From an uncultured Oscillospiraceae bacterium (GTDB lineage: Bacteria > Bacillota > Clostridia > Oscillospirales > Oscillospiraceae), in contig CATLFX010000013.1 in the NCBI GenBank assembly GCA_949935795.1, forward strand, positions 1 to 57,343: DNA of 57,343 nt, in the 5' to 3' direction. Below the pieces are notes generated by a model. The model was not told the DNA's origin and did no database searches. It saw nothing but the letters and a program-made list of their open reading frames with translations. This document shows, in pieces, positions 1 to 7,157 of this stretch. The position numbers were made by a program, and so were the translations under genes. Position 1 is the first letter of the stretch, and each line of letters begins with the position of its first letter.

Positions 1-1396
1 CGTCCAGGGCGTTGTTGGTCACCTTTACACTGTACTGCGCGTCCGCCGGAATAGAACCTGTGACGGACAGTACGCACACGCTGATGGGCGCGTCGGCGGT
101 CATGGGCTGGGCCAGCGTGACAGACGCCGCCGTGACGGACTTGGTAAAGCACAGGTTATGGACGGTGCTGGCCTTGTCGTCGCGGGCAGTGATGCTGAGG
201 GTGTGCTTTCCATTCAGCACCTTCACAAAGCTGAGCCCGGTCAATTGGAGACTGTTCGCCGCCCCGTCCACGGCGGCGAAGGGCCGCAGGACCATGCCGT
301 CAATCGACTCGGTGACGGTGATGGCGTCCCCCTCCTCGTCGCTGACGGAGTAGCCCACCGAAAAGCCCTCGTCCTTCACGCCCAGGTCGCTCCCGCTGGG
401 GAGGGCACAGGTAATAGCGGGGGGCGTGTTGTTGTCCACCATTCGGGTTCCGCTGGCGGTATAGCCGCTGTAGGCGTTCTCAGAGTCAAAAGCCCGGACC
501 CGGTAGGCCACGGACAGCCAGCCCTTGGTGGTGGCGTCGGTGAAGCCCAGGGCATCGCCCCGGAAGATCTCCGTCCAGGCCCCGCCGTCCACCTGCCGTT
601 CCAGGGCGTACCCGGTCAGATTGTTCTCGCCGTCGATGGAGGCGGTCCAGCTGACTTCCGCCGGGCCGCCGCCGAAAACAGTCTCGGGCACAGTGATGGA
701 TCCCGGCGCGGTGGGAGCGGTGTTATTGATGACAGTGACCTGGGCGCTGTTGCGGCAGCTGGAGTACAGCCCCTCGCTGTCATAGGCCCGAACGCGGTAC
801 ATGACGCTCTCGGTGCCGAAGGGCACGGTGTTGGTGGCGGACAGCCCCCCACCCTGGTAAATTTGCGTCCAGGCGGAGCCGCCGTCTGTGGAACGCTCCA
901 CGATGTAACCTTCCAGATTGCCCTGCTCGTCGGAGCTGGCGGTCCAGGACACGGTGACGCTCTTCCCGCCGTGGATGGTCTCGGGAATGGTAACGGCGGC
1001 TGGGGTGGTGGGAGGCGTGTTGGCAATAACCGCACCGTCGTCGCTGACAAAAAGGTTGGAGGGCAGAATCAAGGTGGGGCGGAGAAACTCTGATTGCGAG
1101 AACCTCAACGCGCTGTATGTACCACCAAAAACACACGTCCCTTGATACGCCTGAACTCCGTTGTAATACAATCCACGAAGCGTCCAGGTGTTGACATTGG
1201 CTTTTCTGTGTTCATCTGCGACAGACGGTTCAAAATATGCGAGATTTGCGCCATCAACAGGCATATCACAATTGAAGTGTGTTGCGCCAACCTCATAACA
1301 ACCAAGCAAAAAGGCCGTGCACTCGAGTCCATTGGCTCCAGTCTTAGCTCCAAAAACAGCAGTAGCATACGGGATTTTAGGTAATTTTGTAACTAT
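1..1396 (-). CDS. DUF6273/fibronectin type III surface protein, 5' end damaged, runs off left edge
   Basis: The minus frame is open from 1396 to the window edge. The first ~125 residues match the C-terminal part of DUF6273, with GANGL, FLLGCYEVG, TWTLRG and LRPTLILPSNLFVSDDG. Two fibronectin type III repeats follow (about 1010-715 and 715-430), then a further Ig-like stretch. Such proteins are usually exported or phage-associated adhesin-like proteins. The N-terminal half of DUF6273 is absent. The frame is closed by TGA at 1399-1397 and has no good start. A well-placed AAGGAG and ATG at 1400 open an eight-codon frame (stop 1379-1377) that is one base out of register with the domain. Either a frameshift or a truncation separates this gene from its start. 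Domain identity is good; exact function is unknown. Confidence 0.7.
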   Translation of the reverse strand, partial: MVTKLPKIPYATAVFGAKTGANGLECTAFLLGCYEVGATHFNCDMPVDGANLAYFEPSVADEHRKANVNTWTLRGLYYNGVQAYQGTCVFGGTYSALRFSQSEFLRPTLILPSNLFVSDDGAVIANTPPTTPAAVTIPETIHGGKSVTVSWTASSDEQGNLEGYIVERSTDGGSAWTQIYQGGGLSATNTVPFGTESVMYRVRAYDSEGLYSSCRNSAQVTVINNTAPTAPGSITVPETVFGGGPAEVSWTASIDGENNLTGYALERQVDGGAWTEIFRGDALGFTDATTKGWLSVAYRVRAFDSENAYSGYTASGTRMVDNNTPPAITCALPSGSDLGVKDEGFSVGYSVSDEEGDAITVTESIDGMVLRPFAAVDGAANSLQLTGLSFVKVLNGKHTLSITARDDKASTVHNLCFTKSVTAASVTLAQPMTADAPISVCVLSVTGSIPADAQYSVKVTNNALD

Positions 1397-1451
1397 TCAT
1401 TCTGCTGCTCCTTTTCTGTTGTGCGCCTCGGTTTTTTGTGATATGCTTAAT

Positions 1452-1551
1452 TGTGGATAAGTTTTTGACCTATCATCATTATATTAGCTCATTCACTAAA
1501 TGTCAAGAAAAATCTATGCTTATACACTAAATTTTTTGAGGAGGCCATTTT
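1452..1551 (+). promoter_or_regulatory. candidate promoter/operator region of the XRE regulator
   Basis: A candidate promoter is TTCACT (1492-1497), 17 bp, then TATGCT (1515-1520). The octamer CACTAAAT occurs twice (near 1494 and 1525), and TTAG-N8-CTAA overlaps the -35 region, which would suit autorepression by the XRE protein. A GAGGAGG ribosome site lies seven bases before the ATG at 1552. The region is markedly AT-rich compared with the rest of the window. Confidence 0.35.
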
Positions 1552-1974
1552 ATGAACCTTTATGACCGCGTGTGCGCCATAGCAAAGGAAAAAGACCTTG
1601 CAATTAGCAAAATAGAGCGGGAATGTAACCTCTCAAACGCAACAATTAGACGATGGGCAACACAAAATCCGAGCCTGGATAGCGTCCAGAAAGTAGCCCA
1701 TTACCTAAATATCTCGCTCGACTTCCTTGCCGGAAATAGTGAACAGGCTCAACTTACTTGTGACGGCGTACCGTTGTCGCAGATGGAGAATGATGTGATT
1801 GCTATGCTCCGCTTGTTGAACCCTCACGATCGAAAAAATGCTGTTGACATTATCACGATGTTCTACGAACAGGCGACCGGGAAAAAAGGCTCGATCTACT
1901 CGACATATATCGAAGACGAATACAGGCAGACAAGCGGGCCCGCCGAAGGCGGTAATCAGAGCGTGATCGCCTAA
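1552..1974 (+). CDS. XRE-family helix-turn-helix transcriptional regulator
   Basis: This 140-residue protein has an N-terminal Cro/C1-type helix-turn-helix: ISKIERECNLSNATIRRW, followed by the supporting helix SLDSVQKVAHYLNISLDFLAG (residues ~18-62). The middle (PLSQMENDVIAMLRLLNPHDR) resembles the C-terminal helical region of small Clostridia phage- or transposon-type repressors. The start is set by GAGGAGG seven bases upstream. Its base composition is much lower in GC than the neighbouring genes, which suggests it arrived with a mobile element. It is transcribed away from the damaged surface-protein gene, with which it shares a 150-bp intergenic region. The target is unknown; autoregulation is inferred. 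Confidence 0.85.
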   Translation: MNLYDRVCAIAKEKDLAISKIERECNLSNATIRRWATQNPSLDSVQKVAHYLNISLDFLAGNSEQAQLTCDGVPLSQMENDVIAMLRLLNPHDRKNAVDIITMFYEQATGKKGSIYSTYIEDEYRQTSGPAEGGNQSVIA

Positions 1975-2077
1975 ATTTTTTTGGCCTGCTTTGGTTAAAT
2001 AATTATCCGTTTTCATGTAGAATTGAAAACGGCGATTTCTTGCCGCCGCCGCGCCCCGCCAGCCGTTGAAAATAGGG

Positions 2078-2120
2078 CAATTCTACAATTCTACTCCGGT
2101 TTTGTGCGATTGTAGAATTG
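2078..2120. repeat. 12-bp perfect inverted repeat around GTAGAATTG motifs
   Basis: The arms CAATTCTACAAT and ATTGTAGAATTG are separated by 19 bases. The core motif also occurs at 2018-2027. This could be an operator cluster, a recombinase-binding site or a remnant of an element end; nothing here decides between these. Confidence 0.5.
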
Positions 2121-2401
2121 AAGCGGCCCCCGCGCCTCGCCGATACCGCCACCAGCCATCCCGGGGAGTAACGGTCAAGTAACGCCGCCAGCGGCCCGAT
2201 CTGCGCCGGTTCGCCCGGTTTGGGCCAAAATTCTAACGCTCTAACGGTGCGTCATTACGCTGGGCCCCCTTGCATTTCTCCTGCAGCCCTGCTATACTAT
2301 CCTCAAGGGCCGCGAAGCCCACGCCTTCTTGGTCTGCTGCTGTGACTTCCGGGGCGTGGCCGAGCGGCCCGCTTCAATTCCTGCCCGTCCCTGCCATCAA
2401 G

Positions 2402-2446
2402 AAAAGCCCCCGGATTGCCGTTTTTAAGCGGTTTTCCGGGGGTTTT
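2402..2446. terminator. bidirectional rho-independent terminator-like hairpin
   Basis: The stem CCCCCGGA (2407-2414) pairs with TCCGGGGG (2435-2442). It is flanked by AAAA on the left and TTTT on the right, so either strand could terminate. It lies some 300 bp beyond the end of the phosphonate operon on the minus strand. Confidence 0.5.
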
Positions 2447-2753
2447 CCTGTTTAGCCGGGTCGATGCCCGCCGCGCCGCGCCGCCGCCGACGTGCGGCCT
2501 CCAGCGGCCCCTGAGCATAAAAAAAGACGCCGACCGCCGTCGACGCCTTCGCGCTCAATGAATGTGAGAATGTGCGGGCCTTTCCCGCCTGAAATATGCC
2601 CGTTCCCATTGAAAAACGGGGGTTTTCCAGCACTTCCCCCGGTTCTCCCGGTTTATCCCGGTTTCTCAATTATCCTGTCCCCTTACAGCCGCGCAGTATT
2701 CGGTATTTGTGTTCAAAGCATATTGCTGCGGGAATTCCCATTCCTGGAAGCGC

Positions 2754-3869
2754 TCACCTGTCTCCCACAAGGCCCTCCATAAAAGCGGCCTTATTCTGCT
2801 GAGGCGTGGCAGTAGGCCGTCCCAGGTCGGCCCGCGCGCCCAGGGCGCACTTCACCTCGATAAAGGCGAGCTCCTTGGCGGCCTTTACCGCCTCCAGCGC
2901 TCTTTTCAGCTCCTCTGGGTTGTCCACAGAAAAAACACCAGGGTAGCCGCAGGCTTTGGCGATGGCCCGCAAATCCACCTTCCCCGCCACTGTGGGCATA
3001 CCACCCACGGACTCGTGGGCCTGATTGTTCAGCACAATGTGGACGAGATTTGCGGGCTGATTGGCCCCGATCAGCGCCATAGCCCCCAGGTGCATCAGCG
3101 CCGCCCCGTCCCCGTCCAGGCACCACACCCGGCGCTCCGGCTTTTGCAGCGCGATCCCCAGGGCGATGGACGAGCTGTGCCCCATGGACCCCACCGTCAG
3201 GAAGTCATGGCCGTGGCCCTGTCCCCGGGCCTCCCGCAGTTCGTACACCTCCCGGCTGGCCTTGCCCGTGGTGGACACCACCGGGTCCTCCCCGGATGCC
3301 TGGAGAATGTGTCCGATGGCCTCCTCCCGGCCCATGGAGTAAGGGTTGGTGTAAACGGTTTTCCCGCTGTACTCCAGCGCCCCCTTGCGCACCACAAAGG
3401 CCGCCTGTTTTCCCTGGGCGAACAGGGCGCCGTACTCCCCCAGCTTGGCCTGGATCTGCTCCTCCGTGGCGGTCTTGTCGATGACAAAGCACGGAATGTC
3501 CAGATCCTCCAGCAGTTTGAGGGTGATTTCCCCCTGAAACAGGTGCTGGGGTTCATCGTGGACCCCCGGCTCTCCCCGCCAGCCCACAATAAACAGGCAG
3601 GGGATACCGTACACCTTCCCGTTCAGCAGCGACGCTGCCGGGTTCACGATGTTCCCCAGTCCGCTGTTTTGCAGATACACCACCGGCGTCTTCCCCGTGG
3701 CCAGGTGGTAGCCCGCCGCCAGCGCCGCCGCGTTGCCCTCGTTGGCTGCGATGACGTGGTGGGCCGGGTCCAGCCCGTATTTGTCCATCAGGAAGCTGCA
3801 CAGCGCCTTCAGCTGGCTGTCCGGCACCCCAGCGAAAAATTCAAACTCCTGTAAAAAGTCCAGGGTCAT
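2754..3869 (-). CDS. ppd: phosphonopyruvate decarboxylase
   Basis: This 371-residue thiamine-diphosphate enzyme converts phosphonopyruvate to phosphonoacetaldehyde and CO2, the step that pulls the unfavourable PEP mutase equilibrium toward phosphonates. The N-terminal PYR domain carries the conserved glutamate in AANEGNAAALAAG (residues ~41-53). The C-terminal PP domain carries GDGAALMHLGAM and VLNNQAHESVGG. The length fits Ppd/AepY enzymes. The start overlaps the stop of the upstream radical SAM gene by four bases, with GGGAG six bases earlier, so the two are translationally coupled. It is the last gene of the run behind flagellin. No aminotransferase or dehydrogenase for the aldehyde is present in the window. 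Confidence 0.93.
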   Translation of the reverse strand: MTLDFLQEFEFFAGVPDSQLKALCSFLMDKYGLDPAHHVIAANEGNAAALAAGYHLATGKTPVVYLQNSGLGNIVNPAASLLNGKVYGIPCLFIVGWRGEPGVHDEPQHLFQGEITLKLLEDLDIPCFVIDKTATEEQIQAKLGEYGALFAQGKQAAFVVRKGALEYSGKTVYTNPYSMGREEAIGHILQASGEDPVVSTTGKASREVYELREARGQGHGHDFLTVGSMGHSSSIALGIALQKPERRVWCLDGDGAALMHLGAMALIGANQPANLVHIVLNNQAHESVGGMPTVAGKVDLRAIAKACGYPGVFSVDNPEELKRALEAVKAAKELAFIEVKCALGARADLGRPTATPQQNKAAFMEGLVGDR

Positions 3870-5290
3870 TGCTCCCTCACCTTCCGCTTGAAGTCGGTGG
3901 ACGACACTCCCTGGGTGTACTCCGGCTCGACCACCTCGCCGCCCCACGACCCCATCAGGTCGATGGCCTTCCGCCGCACCTCCGCCAGCGGGCCGGTGCG
4001 CCAGTCTGTGCCGTGGACCATGTAATCCGGCCGGTACCGCCGCAGGTTGTCCGAGTAGTCCTTGGTCTCCTGGCACACCACTTCGTCCACGTACTTCAGG
4101 CTCTCCAGCACGGTCTTCCGCTGTTCATAGTCCATGTAGGGCTCCGGCTTGTAGCTGCGGATGGCCTCGTCGCTGAACAGCCCCACCACCACCCGGCCCA
4201 GGGAGGCGGCAGTTTTCAGGATGTTGATGTGCCCCGGATGGAGGATATCCGCCGCCATGGGCACGTACACCAGCTTGGTGTAGGGGAACCCGGCGGCCTT
4301 GATCCGCTCCCGCACCTGCCTGTCCAGGAAGATGTCCGGGTTTTCCGTGGCGTACTCCGGCATCAGGGGCGCGGCGGGGGACTGGCAGTGGTGGACGCAG
4401 CCGTGGCACAGGGTGCCCTCCAGGCAGTCGTCCAGGAACATCCGCCGGACCTCTTTCATTTTATCACCATACCAGCCCTCTTTCAAGGACACTTTGTTCA
4501 AATCCGCCACAATCAGCATATTTTCAAAGTCCGCGTTCTCCACGGACAGGTAGCCCTCGCAGGTCACGCACAGCGCGTCGAAGGGCAGGTTGCACCGCCG
4601 GGTCTGCTCCTTGTCGTGGGTGCACTTCAGCTGCCAGTCGATCTCCGGCATGTAGCCCCCCTGGTTGTACACGTCCTTGAACACGATCTGGTCCGCCAGC
4701 CCGTCGAACACCTTGAAGTAATCGTCCCTTGTGTGTTCTGTGTACCGGGTGAGGATGCCGGTGAGGTAGATTTTGAAGTCCCGGCCGCTCTCCCGGCGGT
4801 ACTGGTTCAGGTATTTCAGGTGCTCCATCACCGTGTCGAAGTCGTCGCGCCCGTGGATGAACTCATAGAGCTTCCGCTCCGGCGCGTTGATGGAGAATTT
4901 CACGCTGTCCACCCCGGCGTCCACCACCGCCCGGATGCGCTCCGGCGTGGCCAGCGACCCGTTGGAGGTGAGGTACACGTAGGTGTACCCGATGTCCTTG
5001 GCCAGCTTCACATATTCCGCCAGCTCCGGCACGATGAAGGGCTCCCCGGTGGCGTACATGCCCACCTCCCGGGCGCCCAGCTCGTAGGCCTGCCGCAGGG
5101 CGCTCTCCACCATCTCCGGGGCCATCTTGCCCACCTTGCGCCTCATCTTCTGGTGGGCGCAGAACAGGCAGGCTTGGTTGCAGGCATTGGACAGCTCCAG
5201 CAGGAAGTTGGTGGTGGGGAATGGGGGCTCCAGGGTGTACAGCTCGTTCCGGTCCGCTTTTTTCAGCCGGACACGCTCTTGTAAGTCCAT
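3866..5290 (-). CDS. radical SAM/SPASM protein fused to a cytidylyltransferase domain
   Basis: This 474-residue two-part protein begins with a radical SAM core bearing CNQACLFC (Cys 37, 41, 44). It is followed by a cysteine-rich SPASM-type segment (Cys 223, 233, 241, 244, 289, 295, 298, 302), enough for auxiliary 4Fe-4S clusters. From about residue 338 it is a nucleotidyltransferase of the glycerol-3-phosphate cytidylyltransferase type, with HPGH at 351-354 and DYMVHGTDW. The family would join CMP to a phosphorylated or phosphonylated small molecule. The radical SAM half could modify that molecule or the acceptor; its chemistry cannot be told from sequence. There is no B12-binding domain, so a B12-dependent methyl transfer is less likely. 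The ATG at 5290 has AAAGGAG upstream. Confidence 0.85.
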   Translation of the reverse strand: MDLQERVRLKKADRNELYTLEPPFPTTNFLLELSNACNQACLFCAHQKMRRKVGKMAPEMVESALRQAYELGAREVGMYATGEPFIVPELAEYVKLAKDIGYTYVYLTSNGSLATPERIRAVVDAGVDSVKFSINAPERKLYEFIHGRDDFDTVMEHLKYLNQYRRESGRDFKIYLTGILTRYTEHTRDDYFKVFDGLADQIVFKDVYNQGGYMPEIDWQLKCTHDKEQTRRCNLPFDALCVTCEGYLSVENADFENMLIVADLNKVSLKEGWYGDKMKEVRRMFLDDCLEGTLCHGCVHHCQSPAAPLMPEYATENPDIFLDRQVRERIKAAGFPYTKLVYVPMAADILHPGHINILKTAASLGRVVVGLFSDEAIRSYKPEPYMDYEQRKTVLESLKYVDEVVCQETKDYSDNLRRYRPDYMVHGTDWRTGPLAEVRRKAIDLMGSWGGEVVEPEYTQGVSSTDFKRKVREQ

Positions 5291-5320
5291 AATTTGCTCT
5301 CCTTTTGGGCCTTTCGCCCG

Positions 5321-6628
5321 TTATTCTTCCGGAATGAGGGTCAATATCTCCTTGATGGGCATACAGTAGGCCTCGTCCGCCTCCTTGGCCCGGCGGCAGC
5401 GTAAAATGGCCTCCGCCGTCTTCCGCATGGCGGGGTAGCCGCTGCGGATCAGGTGGTTTGCGTAGATCACCACGTTGACCCCCCGCTCCTTCCACTCCGC
5501 CTCGGTGACCGAGTTGAAGGAGGTGGGCACGATCACCAGGACCGTGTGTTTGTCCCGCTCCCGGAACCGGCGGCAGAACTCAAAGATCTCGTCCGGCTCC
5601 TTCCGCCGGGAGTGGATCATGATCCCCCCGGCCCCCGCCTCCACGTAGGCAAAGGCCCGCGCCAGGGCGTCCTCCATCCCCTGCTCCAGGATCAGGCTCT
5701 CAATTCGGGCCACAATCATGAATTCGCTGGTTTTTAGAGCTCCTTTTCCTGCCGATATCTTATGACAGAAGTTCTCGACGCTGTCCTGCCGCTGGTTGGC
5801 CTCCGTCCCGAAGAGGGAATTGCGTTTCAGGCCAATTTTGTCCTCAATGATGACGGCGGACACCCCGATACGCTCCAAAGTGCGCACGGTGTACACAAAA
5901 TGCTCCGTCAGTCCCCCGGTGTCCCCGTCCAGGATCATGGGCTTGGTGGTCACCTCCATGATCTCGTTGATGGTGTTCATCCGGGAGGAGAAGTCCACCA
6001 GCTCGATGTCCGGCTTGCCCTTGGTGGTGGAGTCGCACAGGGAGGACACCCACATGCCGTCGAACTGCCGGACCTCCCCGTTCTCCATCACCGCCGTCTT
6101 CTCCGCGATGAGGCCCGTCAGCCCGTTGTGGGCCTCCATGCAGGTGATGAGCCCCTTGCGCTCGATCAGCCATTTCAGCCGGCCCCGCCGCAGGTCCGGG
6201 ATGGACGCCTGGGCTCGGGCCGCCGCCTCCAGCCGGTCGTACTCGTCGTTGTGGGAGTAGGGGAACTCCACCAGCTGCCCGCCGTACTCCGCCAGCAGGG
6301 CCAGGCACTCCTCCCGCACCGGTTTCTGGAAGCCCTCCCGCCAGTCGTCCCCGTGGACCACGTAGTCCGGCCGCAGCGCCCGCAGCGGCGCGGCGTAGCC
6401 GATCTCGTCCTGCTGGATGACCCGGGCCACCCCCTTCAGGCCGGCCACGATCTTCATCCGCTCCTCGCAGGTCAGCAGCGGATGCCGCTTGTAGGACGCC
6501 ACCACCTCGTCCGTCAGCACACCCACCGTCAGCTCCCCCAGCTGCGCCGCTTTGTGGATGATCTCCATGTGGCCCCCGTGGATCACGTCGGCCCCGATGG
6601 ACATGAATACCGTCTTTTTCTCTCCCAT
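5321..6628 (-). CDS. pepM: cytidylyltransferase-phosphoenolpyruvate mutase fusion
   Basis: This 435-residue fusion starts the pathway: PEP mutase rearranges phosphoenolpyruvate to phosphonopyruvate, forming the C-P bond. Residues 1-~140 are a CTP-type nucleotidyltransferase (HGGH at 17-20, DYVVHGDDW). Residues ~150-435 are the mutase, with DGDTGG near 234-239 and the diagnostic EDKIGLKRNSLFG (EDK 262-264, NS 270-271), which separates mutases from isocitrate-lyase relatives. Similar fusions are known from capsule and polysaccharide phosphonate loci, where the nucleotidyltransferase makes a CMP-phosphonate. It lies three bases after the CysC-like gene and 30 bases before the radical SAM gene. 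The catalytic motif is intact. Confidence 0.93.
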   Translation of the reverse strand: MGEKKTVFMSIGADVIHGGHMEIIHKAAQLGELTVGVLTDEVVASYKRHPLLTCEERMKIVAGLKGVARVIQQDEIGYAAPLRALRPDYVVHGDDWREGFQKPVREECLALLAEYGGQLVEFPYSHNDEYDRLEAAARAQASIPDLRRGRLKWLIERKGLITCMEAHNGLTGLIAEKTAVMENGEVRQFDGMWVSSLCDSTTKGKPDIELVDFSSRMNTINEIMEVTTKPMILDGDTGGLTEHFVYTVRTLERIGVSAVIIEDKIGLKRNSLFGTEANQRQDSVENFCHKISAGKGALKTSEFMIVARIESLILEQGMEDALARAFAYVEAGAGGIMIHSRRKEPDEIFEFCRRFRERDKHTVLVIVPTSFNSVTEAEWKERGVNVVIYANHLIRSGYPAMRKTAEAILRCRRAKEADEAYCMPIKEILTLIPEE

Positions 6629-6631
6629 GCC

Positions 6632-7147
6632 TCAGCCCTCCAAACTCAGCGCCGCGGCGCGCAGTATGGCGATCTGCTCCTCCGGCGTCCGCCCTCCGTT
6701 GTTGTCCAGCACCAGGTCCGGGGCGTCGGGCAGCTCCACCTGGAGCCCCACCCCGGCCACGTTGTCCGCGTTTTGGCTGTACAGCCCCTTCTGGTCCCGC
6801 CGCCGCAGGGTATCCATGGATGCTTGTATGTATACCTCGTAATAGCCCGGAATATTGGCCCGGTTCCACGCCCGCACGCTGTGGAACATGGAGATGGTGC
6901 AGCACACCACCGTCACCCCCTGCCCCGCCAGCAGCCCGCACAGCCGCCCGTAGCTCTCCGCCAGCTTCCGCCGGTCCGCCGCGTTAAAACCCAGCCCCGA
7001 GCCGAACACCGCGCGCATCTCGTCCCCGTCCAGGAACACCACCGTCTCCCCGGACCGGCGCAGCTCGTCCCGCCACAGCCGCCCGATGGTGGTCTTGCCC
7101 GCCCCGGACAGCCCCGTCAGCCAGTACACCCGATTTTGTCTCTCCAT
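6632..7147 (-). CDS. adenylylsulfate kinase-like protein (CysC family)
   Basis: This 171-residue P-loop kinase has GLSGAGKTT (residues 12-20) and FLDGDEMR, the usual APS-kinase layout in which APS is phosphorylated to PAPS, the sulfate donor. No ATP sulfurylase is nearby, so PAPS production would need one elsewhere. CysC-like kinases in glycan clusters may also act on other small substrates. It sits ten bases behind the sulfotransferase-like gene and three bases before pepM, so it belongs to the flagellin-linked operon. The start ATG at 7147 follows GAGGAG by six bases. The fold is certain; the substrate is inferred only. Confidence 0.82.
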   Translation of the reverse strand: MERQNRVYWLTGLSGAGKTTIGRLWRDELRRSGETVVFLDGDEMRAVFGSGLGFNAADRRKLAESYGRLCGLLAGQGVTVVCCTISMFHSVRAWNRANIPGYYEVYIQASMDTLRRRDQKGLYSQNADNVAGVGLQVELPDAPDLVLDNNGGRTPEEQIAILRAAALSLEG

Positions 7148-7157
7148 TGTCTTCTCC

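Larger units (their letters stand above)
1975..2753. other. 780-bp gene-free region with short inverted repeats
   Basis: No convincing coding frame is seen on either strand. It holds a perfect 12-bp inverted repeat (CAATTCTACAAT at 2078-2089, ATTGTAGAATTG at 2109-2120). A further copy of GTAGAATTGA lies at 2018-2027, and a partial copy directly abuts the left arm. A terminator-like hairpin lies at 2402-2446. The remainder is high-GC with no recognisable RNA gene. Confidence 0.6.

Noticed and set aside
158-1093. Long plus-strand open frame opposite the fibronectin repeats
   Set aside because: Composition is Gly/Val/His-rich without domain features. The minus frame gives clear DUF6273 and fibronectin III sequence, so this is an antisense shadow.
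1452-1460. Perfect DnaA box (TTATCCACA on the minus strand)
   Set aside because: A single 9-mer with no second box, AT-rich unwinding element or replication genes nearby; chance is sufficient.
2341-2400. tRNA-like strings GTGGCCGAGCGG and TTCAATTCC followed by CCA-like sequence
   Set aside because: The strings resemble a D-arm and T-arm, but no acceptor stem or anticodon arm can be drawn between them. Not enough for a tRNA or tRNA remnant.
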